Assembly: GCF_029623755.1 (NCBI RefSeq)
Contig: NZ_CP121106.1
Coordinates: 434,001 to 498,000, forward strand
Origin: Altererythrobacter sp. CAU 1644
Lineage (GTDB): Bacteria > Pseudomonadota > Alphaproteobacteria > Sphingomonadales > Sphingomonadaceae
DNA: 64,000 nucleotides
Reading direction: 5' to 3'
A program made the translations under genes and the position numbers. The notes beneath the pieces were generated by a model, which was not told where the DNA came from, ran no database searches, and worked only from the letters and a program-made list of their open reading frames with translations. The first letter of the stretch is position 1; the number at the start of each line of letters is the position of its first letter. Of this stretch, positions 35,908 to 43,156 are shown piece after piece.

Positions 35908-36162
35908 ATGACACATTACGGCAAGATCAAGAGCTACGACAGCAGCATGGGCACTGGCTCGATCACCCCTGAGAAGGGCGGCGACGCACTCAAGTTCAAG
36001 AAGTCGGACCTCCAGCAGGAAGGTCAGGTGCCGAAGGTCGATCAGCGTTTCAGTTATGAAACCAGCGAAATCGACGGTGGCAAGAAGTCTGCCGTGAACT
36101 TGCAGCATCAGCAGGGTGAAGGTCAGGGCCAGAAGGCGCAGGCCAGCAATCAGCAGGGCTAA
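35908..36162 (+). CDS. cold-shock-like (CSD) protein
   Basis: 84 residues. YGKIKSYDSSMGTGSITPEKGGDALKFKKSDL follows the cold-shock-domain plan, with the RNP1 position (GFGFI in CspA) replaced by GTGSI; a Gln-rich tail (HQQGEGQGQKAQASNQQG) follows. Such diverged CSD proteins probably bind nucleic acid or act in stress, but loss of the RNP1 aromatics makes strong RNA binding uncertain. Ribosome site GAAGGA. Preceded by leader copy 2; followed by a hairpin. Confidence 0.8.
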   Translation: MTHYGKIKSYDSSMGTGSITPEKGGDALKFKKSDLQQEGQVPKVDQRFSYETSEIDGGKKSAVNLQHQQGEGQGQKAQASNQQG

Positions 36163-36175
36163 CGCCGACAACAGG

Positions 36176-36198
36176 GCCGGGAGCTAACCACTCCCGGC
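36176..36198 (+). terminator. hairpin after cold-shock-like gene
   Basis: GCCGGGAG-CTAACCA-CTCCCGGC, perfect 8-bp stem, but no T run follows. Could be an mRNA 3' stabiliser or weak terminator. Confidence 0.5.
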
Positions 36199-36232
36199 TC
36201 ACGCTAACATTCTCAGGTCAGGAACTGTTGTC

Positions 36233-36433
36233 ATGCCGATGAATCAATTTCTCTTCGATCACCAGCTCGCGGCCATGAAGGTCGATAGCTCCGGATCAAT
36301 CCAAGAGCGCAAGGAGAATACCGCAATATTGGGAGGCCGCGCGAAGCGGATCTCCGATTGGCGCAAGTCGAACGGTCTCTCCAACGTTGGCTGGCCCCGA
36401 GACGAGCGTCCCACCGCTCGCATGGGAGAGTGA
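36233..36433 (+). CDS. small hypothetical protein
   Basis: 66 residues from ATG 36233 with AGGAA eight bases upstream (ATG 36239 also possible). MNQFLFDHQLAAMKVDSSG...ILGGRAKRISDWRKSNGLSNVGWPRDERP reads as an alpha-helical protein; the RRxxxWRxxxGLxxxGWP ending recalls short uncharacterised sphingomonad proteins. No function. Followed one base after its stop by the next gene. Confidence 0.6.
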   Translation: MPMNQFLFDHQLAAMKVDSSGSIQERKENTAILGGRAKRISDWRKSNGLSNVGWPRDERPTARMGE

Positions 36434-36434
36434 C

Positions 36435-36677
36435 ATGAGCGCCGCGCCATACGCAGCAACCCCCGATCAACCCGGGACCGGCAACTGGGAAAGTGAAGGC
36501 GGATCCCTCCGCCCAAGTTCTCCAGCCTCGCTACCGGATGGGATCATCGCCGTAACGTCGATATATTATCGTGTCGGACCCTATTCATACTCCAAGCTTG
36601 CAGACGCCTTGGCGGAGCATCGTCGCCAGTCAGGTCATACAAGCGCGTGTGATCAACCACTTGGGCGTAGTTCTTGA
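36435..36677 (+). CDS. small hypothetical protein
   Basis: 80 residues from ATG 36435, GGGAGAG just upstream and overlapping the end of the previous gene, so probably co-translated. TPDQPGTGNWESEGGSL near the N-terminus and YRVGPYSYSKLADALAEHRRQ in the second half suggest a folded small protein. No known domain. A terminator lies about 100 bp downstream. Confidence 0.6.
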   Translation: MSAAPYAATPDQPGTGNWESEGGSLRPSSPASLPDGIIAVTSIYYRVGPYSYSKLADALAEHRRQSGHTSACDQPLGRSS

Positions 36678-36773
36678 GCCTTTCTCTTCAACCAACAAAA
36701 GAATGCAGGCTGCATCTGCCACAATGCGACCCGAGAGATTAAGGGGCGACATGTCCTCTTGTCTCCGACTTCA

Positions 36774-36804
36774 GCCCTCGCCGCTCGTCGGCGGGGGCTT
36801 TTTT
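36774..36804 (+). terminator. rho-independent terminator
   Basis: Stem GCCCTCGCCG with CGGCGGGGGC around loop CTCGT, followed by TTTTTT. Ends the small-gene unit 36233-36677. Confidence 0.85.
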
Positions 36805-36827
36805 CCATGCGAACAGAAGGCACTGCG

Positions 36828-37014
36828 ATGAATCGAGATTCCAAGTTTGTAATGCTTCACCGAACCGATGGCTCGGGGGTGGTGCCGAATTGCGCAAGTG
36901 CTGTTTGTCGGGAGAGGCGAAAGGGGCGCGGTCCTCAACTTCTCCGGGGGAGCACAAGTCAATGTCCATGAGGATTTCGATGAGGTGATGACCCTTCTTG
37001 AGGGCACCATCTAG
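36828..37014 (+). pseudogene. frameshifted small FlbD-like gene
   Basis: From ATG 36828 (AGAAGG seven bases upstream) the frame reads MNRDSKFVMLHRTDGSGVVPN and then degrades into Arg-rich nonsense. Dropping one base near 36891 restores AQVLFVGRGERGAVLNFSGG and VNVHEDFDEVMTLLEGTI to a TAG at 37012-37014, giving about 61 residues. The LHRTDG...VLFV...NFSGG...V.E.F.EV pattern resembles small FlbD/SwrD-type proteins. Either a genuine frameshift mutation or a sequencing error. The gene begins inside the tail of the preceding terminator region. Confidence 0.6.
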
Positions 37015-37067
37015 CCACCAAAGAACGTCCGCTTCCCACCCAATAGCAGCCGCCCGGGCGACCCTCC

Positions 37068-37994
37068 CTAGTCGGCCCGCGGGATCGTGCAGGCCGAGGC
37101 ATAGCCCAGCCCGCGCTTGATCGCCGGGAACAACCGTCCACTGGCGGCGGCGAGTGCCAGTTCGGTGCGCACCGCCCGGCCATATTGCGCCTCGATCTCC
37201 TCGCCCAGCCCGGCCGCGCCGACGATGTCGCCTGCCGCAATGGCTTCGCCGAAGTGGTAGGCGAGCGCATCCTCGGAACTTTCGGGCTGGCCCATAAGCG
37301 CGTTCTGTAAGCGGTCCGCGCTCATCCGGTCGGCCAGCGCGAATGCGCGCACGATCTCGACGCAGGGCCCGCAATCCTCGGCCCGGGTCGAACCGAGCCG
37401 TGCCATATGCACCAGCTCCTTGGGTGCATGGTAGTAATGGCCCGAGAGCACCATGAAGTGCTGGAACTTCTCGATCGCAAAGCCGCCCGCATCCGAGAGA
37501 TCCTGGTAATAGGGTTCGCCCTCTCCCGCGATCCGCTTCATCAGCTTGACGAAGGTACGCTTGGGCAGCGGGACGGGAGAGACCCGCTGCCGCTTGAGCT
37601 GGATGCCGACGGCCAGGAGTGCAAGCAGCGGAGGGCCGAGCACACCGGGGGCGTCGCGCCAGAAGATGTCGGGTGCACAGATCCCCGCGAGCACTTCGTA
37701 GATGTGCAGCACGCCATGCGCGCCGAGCCACAGGGTGCCGACCAGTGCGCTCCCCCAGCGCAGGCCGGGATTGGCGGCGGCAAATCCGATCAGCAGCGCG
37801 GAGCCGAGGTAGGCCAGCCCAATATCCTTGATGAAATGCGCGTTGGCGGGCCCCGTCGCCTTGACCGTACCGACAGCCTCGTACCAGCCGAACGGATCGA
37901 CGAGCATGAAGGCGCCGTTATAGGCCGCGAACAAGGCGACCAGCGCCAGAAGCCCTTGCACCAGCCGGTCGAGCGCGTCAGGTTTGCCATACAT
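37068..37994 (-). CDS. membrane protein fused to AhpD-like (carboxymuconolactone decarboxylase) domain
   Basis: 308 residues from ATG 37994 (AGGAG upstream). Residues about 10-135 hold four hydrophobic helices of a DoxX-like membrane part (LVQGLLALVALFAAYNGAFM, GLAYLGSALLIGF, ALVGTLWLGAHGVLHI, LLALLAVGIQL). The C-terminal half is AhpD-like with ELVHMARLGSTRAEDCGPCVEI; Cys208 and Cys211 form the CxxC redox pair. Probably a membrane-bound peroxide or thiol enzyme. Divergent from an Rrf2 regulator with a palindrome between. Confidence 0.82.
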   Translation of the reverse strand: MYGKPDALDRLVQGLLALVALFAAYNGAFMLVDPFGWYEAVGTVKATGPANAHFIKDIGLAYLGSALLIGFAAANPGLRWGSALVGTLWLGAHGVLHIYEVLAGICAPDIFWRDAPGVLGPPLLALLAVGIQLKRQRVSPVPLPKRTFVKLMKRIAGEGEPYYQDLSDAGGFAIEKFQHFMVLSGHYYHAPKELVHMARLGSTRAEDCGPCVEIVRAFALADRMSADRLQNALMGQPESSEDALAYHFGEAIAAGDIVGAAGLGEEIEAQYGRAVRTELALAAASGRLFPAIKRGLGYASACTIPRAD

Positions 37995-38012
37995 AAGATG
38001 ATCTCCTATATC

Positions 38013-38029
38013 TGGATATCGAATATCCA
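38013..38029. promoter_or_regulatory. palindromic operator between DoxX/AhpD gene and Rrf2 gene
   Basis: TGGATAT-CGA-ATATCCA is a perfect 7-3-7 dyad, 18 bases upstream of the membrane-AhpD start and 47 bases upstream of the Rrf2 start. Dyads of this size are typical sites of Rrf2-family dimers, so autoregulation and control of both genes is the natural reading. Confidence 0.65.
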
Positions 38030-38075
38030 TTTATTGGAGATCGGGCAAGAGGATTATCGGCGATGCGGATCGGTC

Positions 38076-38573
38076 ATGCGGATTAATAAGGGTGTCGAAT
38101 GGGCTGGCCACGCCTGCGCGCTGCTGGTGCCGCTGTGGCCGGACAAGGGGCTGTCGCTCTCGGCGCTGGCCGAGTTTCACGACTTGCCCGAGCCCTATAT
38201 GGCCAAGCAGATGCAGGCGTTGGCGCGCGCCGGGATCGTCAGCGGCGGGCGCGGGCGGAGCGGCTTCTATGCCCTCGCCCGGTCGCCTGCCGAGATCACG
38301 CTGCTCGATATATTGCTGGCGGTCGACGGCGACGAGCCGATGTTCCGCTGTAGCGAGATCCGCCAGAACGGGCCGTGCGGCAGCAAGCCTGCCGAATGCA
38401 AGGTGCCGTGCAATATCGCCGCCGGCTTCTGGCGCGCCGAGGAAGCCTATCGTGCGAGCCTGGCGCAGGTGAACCTCGCTGCGCTGGCGGGTGCCGTGGC
38501 GGCGCAGCTTGGCCCGGAGAAGATCGCCAAGGCAGGCGAATGGATCGGTGCGAATGTGCGGTCGCGGGGTTAG
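38076..38573 (+). CDS. Rrf2 family transcriptional regulator (Fe-S type)
   Basis: 165 residues from ATG 38076. N-terminal winged helix (VEWAGHACALLVPLWPDKGLSLSALAEFHDLPEPYMAKQMQALARAGIVSG with the RGRSGFYALAR wing) and four cysteines at about 92, 101, 108 and 112. IscR/NsrR-type members use three clustered Cys to hold an Fe-S cluster sensing NO, redox or iron. Long open frame upstream to 37407 is antisense to the AhpD gene. Confidence 0.88.
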   Translation: MRINKGVEWAGHACALLVPLWPDKGLSLSALAEFHDLPEPYMAKQMQALARAGIVSGGRGRSGFYALARSPAEITLLDILLAVDGDEPMFRCSEIRQNGPCGSKPAECKVPCNIAAGFWRAEEAYRASLAQVNLAALAGAVAAQLGPEKIAKAGEWIGANVRSRG

Positions 38574-38581
38574 GTTTCGGC

Positions 38582-38971
38582 CTAGGTCGTCGCGATGACG
38601 TCGATCTCGACCAGCAGTTCGGGCAGCGCCAGGGAACTCACCTCGACAATCGTGTCGGCCGGATAGGGCGGCGTGAAGTACTTCTTGCGCGCGTCGACGA
38701 TCTTGGGAAAATTCGCCATGTCTTTCAGATAGATCGTGACCTTCACGACCTTCGACATGTCGCTCTCAGCTGCCTGCAGCACCCGTTCGATATTGGCCAT
38801 TGTCTGGCCCAGCTGAAGGTCGAAATCGTCCCCTCCGACAATCGTGCCGTCCTCCGCGATCGCCGCCTGTCCGCTAAGGAAGACGAGGTCGCCGACCTTC
38901 CACCCGGGACAAATCGCATAGGGCGCCAGCGGGTCGGGATCGATTGCGATCGGTACTACCTTTTCACCCAT
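38582..38971 (-). CDS. RidA family protein
   Basis: 129 residues of the YjgF/YER057c/UK114 family: VGDLVFLSGQAAI, QTMANIERVLQAAESDMSKVVKVTIYL and the end VEIDVIAT. RidA enzymes hydrolyse reactive 2-aminoacrylate-type enamines. The canonical Arg of RidA (in CRAR..L) is not present at the usual VEVSSLALPELL position, so it may belong to an Rid1-7 subfamily of different specificity. Ends nine bases from the Rrf2 stop, convergently. Confidence 0.9.
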   Translation of the reverse strand: MGEKVVPIAIDPDPLAPYAICPGWKVGDLVFLSGQAAIAEDGTIVGGDDFDLQLGQTMANIERVLQAAESDMSKVVKVTIYLKDMANFPKIVDARKKYFTPPYPADTIVEVSSLALPELLVEIDVIATT

Positions 38972-38988
38972 GCGACGGTCCTTCCTCG

Positions 38989-40107
38989 TTAGAGTTTGAC
39001 TGGCTCCCTGCCCTCGAGCCGGTGCGTGCAGCCCAGAGCCTGGGCGTCCTCGCCCTCGCCGATCTGCGCCAGGGTGCGCCAGCCGATGGCGCGCAGGCGA
39101 GCGGCGGCATCGCGGTCGTGGTCGAGCGGCAGGTAGAGCATGTCGCGCGCCTGCGCTGCGCTTCCCGCCGCCGCCAGCGCGTCGACGAACAGCGAGAAGC
39201 CGGTCGCCGCCTCCTCGCTGCCCTTGATCCGGTAGGTACCGCCGCGCCCGATCGCTCCGCGCGCACCCTCGGCGTAGAAGGTGAAACCGATCCAGCTCTG
39301 ATATTCGAAACCGTGGCGCTCGGTCGGGTCGAGCGTGATCCGCGCCTTGTCGCCGATCCGCTCTGCCACCGCCTTGAGGCCGGCGATGCGGCTCGAGAGC
39401 GCGCCGCCCGCGTCGATCTCGGTCAGCTTGGCAATCGCCTCCCCGAACGGCCCGGCGGCATAGAGGAGCGGCAGATAGGCCTCGCCCCCGGCGGCCTTGA
39501 GTCCGCCGGCGTCCTTCATGTCGAGTTCGCGACGCACCGCCTCCCGTGCGTCGTCGGCGAGCGGCATTGCCTTGTCCGACAATGCGTCGACCAGGTCCGG
39601 CAGCGTGAAATCGACCGAAATCCCCTTGAGCCCCACCGCATGCAGCGCCTCGACTGCCAGCGTCACCACCTCGCTCGCCGCCTCAACCGAGTCCGACCCG
39701 ATCAGTTCGGCGCCGAGCTGGGTGCGTTCCCGCTCCGGCTCGAGCTGGTCGGCGCGGATCAGCGCGGTTTCGCCGCAATAGGCGAGGCGTAACGGACGCG
39801 GCGCCGAGGCCATGCTGGTCGCAGCAATGCGCCCGATCTGCGGCGTGATGTCGCTCCGCAGCGCCAGAGTGCGCAGGCTGACCGGGTCGACGAAGCGGAA
39901 CATCCGGCGCGGCTTGGCGCCCTCGGGGCCACTGGCCATGCGCCCGGCCAGCGAGCGTTCGAATTCGACCAGCGGCGGCTGGACCCGGTCGTAGCCATGC
40001 GATCCCAGCACATCGAGGCAGGCGTGCATCGCACGCGCGATCGCCTCCGCCTGCGCAGGGAGGCGGTCTTCGAGACCTTCGGGCAAGAGATCGTCGGGCT
40101 TGGTCAT
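38989..40107 (-). CDS. hisZ: ATP phosphoribosyltransferase regulatory subunit
   Basis: 372 residues, a histidyl-tRNA synthetase paralogue (FRFVDPVSLRTLALRSDITPQIGRIA motif 2 region) lacking the tRNA-binding domain. It is the regulatory partner of the short HisG in histidine synthesis. Located 28 bp after serA, probably same transcript. Confidence 0.95.
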   Translation of the reverse strand: MTKPDDLLPEGLEDRLPAQAEAIARAMHACLDVLGSHGYDRVQPPLVEFERSLAGRMASGPEGAKPRRMFRFVDPVSLRTLALRSDITPQIGRIAATSMASAPRPLRLAYCGETALIRADQLEPERERTQLGAELIGSDSVEAASEVVTLAVEALHAVGLKGISVDFTLPDLVDALSDKAMPLADDAREAVRRELDMKDAGGLKAAGGEAYLPLLYAAGPFGEAIAKLTEIDAGGALSSRIAGLKAVAERIGDKARITLDPTERHGFEYQSWIGFTFYAEGARGAIGRGGTYRIKGSEEAATGFSLFVDALAAAGSAAQARDMLYLPLDHDRDAAARLRAIGWRTLAQIGEGEDAQALGCTHRLEGREPVKL

Positions 40108-40135
40108 GTCAGACGAGCGCTTGCCCGATCGGGCC

Positions 40136-41722
40136 TCAAAACTCCAGCGCCTTGACCACCTTCACGCCCTCGAGCGCGCAGGCCTGCTTGATCACGTCGG
40201 CGCTGATCGGCTGGTCGACGCTCAACAGCAGGATCGCCTCGCCCCCGGCATCGCGACGGCCGAGGTTGAAGTTGCCGATGTTGATGCCGTTCTCGCCCAG
40301 CAGCGAGCCGATCCGGCCGATGAAGCCCGGCGCGTCCTCGTTGACGATGTAGAGCATGTGGCCGTCGAGATCGGCTTCGATCCCGATGCCGAAGATCTCG
40401 ACCAGACGCGGCGCGGAGTTCCCGAACAGCGTACCTGCGACCGAACGCGGCCCCTGGCTGGTATCGACCGTCACGCGCACCAGCGTGTGGTAGACGCCCT
40501 CGTGGCTGTTGCGCACTTCGCGCACTTCCATGCCGCGCTCCTTCGCGAGATAGGGCGCGTTGACCATGTTTACCGTGTCCGAATAGCACTTCATCAGGCC
40601 CGCCAGAACGGCGCCAGTGATCGGCTTGCCGTTGAGCTCGGCCGCATGGCCTTCACGCTCGATGCTGATCTTCTCGAGATTGCCATGCGCCAGCTGGCCG
40701 ACGAGCGAACCGAGCTTCTCCGCCAGGCCCATGTAGGGCTTGAGCTTGGGCGCTTCCTCGGCGCTCAGCGAAGGCATGTTGAGCGCATTGGTGACGCCGC
40801 CGTTGACGAGGTAATCCGCCATCTGCTCGGCCACCTGCAGCGCGACATTGACCTGCGCCTCGGTGGTGCTTGCCCCCAGGTGCGGCGTGCAGATGAAATT
40901 GGGCGCACTGAACAGCGGGTGGTCGGATGCGGGCGGTTCCTGCTCGAACACGTCAAGCGCGGCGGCGGCGACCTGGCCGCTTTCGAGCAGGTCCTTGAGC
41001 GCCGCCTCGTCGATCAGTCCGCCGCGCGCGCAATTGACGATGCGGATCCCCGGCTTGGCATTCTCGAGCCTCTCGCGGCTGAGGATATTGCGGGTCTGAT
41101 CGGTCAGCGGCGTGTGCAGGCTGACGAAGTCGGCCCGGCTCAGCAGCGTGTCGAGATCCACCTTCTCGACGCCCAGTTCGATCGCGCGCTCTTCCGTGAG
41201 GAAGGGATCATAGGCCACGACCTTCATCTTCAGGCCAAGCGCACGGCTGGCGACGATCGAGCCGATGTTGCCCGCGCCGATCAGTCCCAGCGTCTTGCCG
41301 GTCACTTCGACCCCCATGAAGGCGCTCTTGGGCCATTCGCCCGCCTGCGTGCGCGCATTGGCTTCGGGGATCTGGCGAGCGAGCGCCATGATCATCGCGA
41401 TGGCGTGCTCGGCAGTGGTGATCGAATTGCCGAACGGCGTGTTCATCACCACCACGCCCTTGCTCGACGCATAGGGGATGTCGACGTTATCGACGCCGAT
41501 CCCGGCACGGCCGATCACCTTGAGATTGGTCGCCGCGTCGAGGATGGCGGGCGTGACCTTGGTCGAGCTGCGGATGGCGAGGCCATCGTATTCGCCGATA
41601 CGCGTGGCCAGTTCTTCGGGTGTTTCGCCGGTGATGACGTCGACATCGCAGCCGCGCTCTTCGAAGATGCGCGCGGCATTGGGGTCCATCTTGTCGGAGA
41701 TGAGGACTTTGGGTTTGCTCAT
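40136..41722 (-). CDS. serA: D-3-phosphoglycerate dehydrogenase
   Basis: 528 residues from ATG 41722, the long form: substrate domain, NAD Rossmann (LGLIGAGNIGSIVASRALGLKM), catalytic Arg/Glu/His set (NCARGGLIDE, HLGASTTEAQ), an intervening domain and C-terminal ACT domain (IVNEDAPGFIGRIGSLLGENGINIGNFNLGR). Catalyses the first step of serine synthesis. A GC hairpin (41783-41804) lies between serC and serA and could attenuate. Confidence 0.98.
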   Translation of the reverse strand: MSKPKVLISDKMDPNAARIFEERGCDVDVITGETPEELATRIGEYDGLAIRSSTKVTPAILDAATNLKVIGRAGIGVDNVDIPYASSKGVVVMNTPFGNSITTAEHAIAMIMALARQIPEANARTQAGEWPKSAFMGVEVTGKTLGLIGAGNIGSIVASRALGLKMKVVAYDPFLTEERAIELGVEKVDLDTLLSRADFVSLHTPLTDQTRNILSRERLENAKPGIRIVNCARGGLIDEAALKDLLESGQVAAAALDVFEQEPPASDHPLFSAPNFICTPHLGASTTEAQVNVALQVAEQMADYLVNGGVTNALNMPSLSAEEAPKLKPYMGLAEKLGSLVGQLAHGNLEKISIEREGHAAELNGKPITGAVLAGLMKCYSDTVNMVNAPYLAKERGMEVREVRNSHEGVYHTLVRVTVDTSQGPRSVAGTLFGNSAPRLVEIFGIGIEADLDGHMLYIVNEDAPGFIGRIGSLLGENGINIGNFNLGRRDAGGEAILLLSVDQPISADVIKQACALEGVKVVKALEF

Positions 41723-41812
41723 GACGGAATTGTCCTGTCGTTTTTCCCGGATCAATGCCAGGGAGTAATTGGGGGAAAGGCAGCGGCCCGCAGGTGCAGG
41801 CCGCCAGCCGGA

Positions 41813-42970
41813 TCAGCCGTTCTTGACGGTCTCGTAGGCCCACTCGATCCACGGCAGCAGACGCTTGAGGTCCTCCTGCTCGACCGTACCGCCGCACCAG
41901 ATGCGCAAGCTCGGCGGGGCATCGCGATAGCCGTTGAAGTCGTAGCCGACCCCGCGGTCTTCGAGGAGCTTGACGATCTTCTTCGGCACGCCCGCCTTAT
42001 CCTCGTCGGACAGGCTGTCGTACCAGTCGCCCTGGAACACGAAGCAGACACCGGTGTTCGTACGCTTGGCCGGGTCGGAGACCATGTTCCGCAGCCACGG
42101 CGTTGCCTCGATCCAGTCCTTGACGATAGCCGCGTTGGCATTGGCGCGTTCGAACATGGCCTTGCGGCCGCCCAGCGCCTGCGCCCATTCGAGCGCATCG
42201 ATATAGTCCTCGGTCGCCAGCATGGAAGGCGTGTTGATGGTCGCGCCTTCGAAGATCGAACGGTTGATCTTGCCGCCTTTCTTGAGGCGGAACAGCTTGG
42301 GCAGCGGCCATTCGGGATCGTAATCCTCGATCCGGGCGACAGCCTTGGGGCTGAGGATCAGCATGCCGTGCTGGGCTTCCGAGCCCATCACCTTCTGCCA
42401 GCTGTAGGTCGTGGCATCGAGCTTGGCCCAGTCCATCTCCATCGCGAAGACGGCGCTGGTGGCATCGTTGATCGTCACGCCCTCGCGGCCCGGCGCAAGC
42501 CAGTCCGTGTTCGGGATCTTCGCGCCCGAAGTCGTGCCGTTCCAGGTGAAGACGACATCGTTTTCCTGCGGGATCGACGCGAGATCGGGGATTTCGCCGT
42601 AGTCGGCGTCGAGCGTAGTCAGCTTGGGCAGCTTGAGCTGCTTGACCGCGTCCTGGATCCAGACATTGCCGAAGCTTTCCCACGCCGCGACGGTTGCCGG
42701 GCGGTCGGGGCGCAGCATCGTCCACATCGCGCATTCGAGCGCGCCCGTGTCCGACGCAGGCATTATGCCGACGAGGTAATCCTCGGGCACGCCGAGCATC
42801 TCCTTCGACAGGTCGATGGCGTATTTCAGCCGCGACTTGCCAAGGGCGCTACGATGCGAGCGTCCGAGCGATTCGGTTTTGAGATTAGATGCAGACCAGC
42901 CCTTGTGTTTGGCGGTCGGCCCCGACGAAAAGAAAGGGCGCTCAGGCTTGAGCGTCGGTTCAGCAGTCAT
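41813..42970 (-). CDS. serC: phosphoserine aminotransferase
   Basis: 385 residues from ATG 42970 (AAGGAGAG upstream), the class V Methanosarcina-like type found in alphaproteobacteria. FFSSGPTAKHKGW start, GTTSGAKIPNTDWL, and the PLP Lys probably in TYSWQKVMGSEAQHG. Converts 3-phosphohydroxypyruvate to phosphoserine. The leader RNA candidate at 42971-43045 overlaps its ribosome site. Confidence 0.97.
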   Translation of the reverse strand: MTAEPTLKPERPFFSSGPTAKHKGWSASNLKTESLGRSHRSALGKSRLKYAIDLSKEMLGVPEDYLVGIMPASDTGALECAMWTMLRPDRPATVAAWESFGNVWIQDAVKQLKLPKLTTLDADYGEIPDLASIPQENDVVFTWNGTTSGAKIPNTDWLAPGREGVTINDATSAVFAMEMDWAKLDATTYSWQKVMGSEAQHGMLILSPKAVARIEDYDPEWPLPKLFRLKKGGKINRSIFEGATINTPSMLATEDYIDALEWAQALGGRKAMFERANANAAIVKDWIEATPWLRNMVSDPAKRTNTGVCFVFQGDWYDSLSDEDKAGVPKKIVKLLEDRGVGYDFNGYRDAPPSLRIWCGGTVEQEDLKRLLPWIEWAYETVKNG

Positions 42971-43050
42971 GTATTCTCTCCTTGCAGAGAGCACGCGCGG
43001 CGTTGGGACCGCGTGGCCCGTCGGCCGCACTAAAGTTGCGCGTGCGAGAG
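42971..43050 (-). ncRNA. candidate serC leader RNA motif
   Basis: On the minus strand, directly upstream of serC, an outer stem GCACGCGC/GCGCGTGC (43038-43045 with 42991-42998) encloses a GC-rich internal region. A second hairpin CTCTC-TGCAAG-GAGAG (42976-42991) sequesters the AAGGAGAG ribosome site. The published alphaproteobacterial serC motif lies at this place with this ribosome-site stem. Likely translational regulation of serine synthesis; ligand not known. Confidence 0.6.
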
Positions 43051-43156
43051 TCAATCGGGAATATGAATTCATCGACCAACGGGTGCTGCGCAAAGACAGT
43101 TCCCATGCACGCAACCACTCGCCTTTCGTGACAGGCTTCTTTATGCGCTGCCTCTT

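Noticed and set aside
35579..36171. Two minus-strand ORFs ending in the same AATKRRN residues
   Set aside because: The shared ends come from the duplicated block B; the rest of each frame is unrelated and antisense to better candidates.
36739..37731. A 330-codon minus-strand frame covering the frameshifted small gene and the AhpD region
   Set aside because: Out of frame with the membrane-AhpD gene, without recognisable domains.
40100..43033. A 977-codon open frame on the plus strand opposite serA and serC
   Set aside because: Antisense shadow: both opposite-strand genes have full family motifs, and high third-position GC keeps the complementary frame open.
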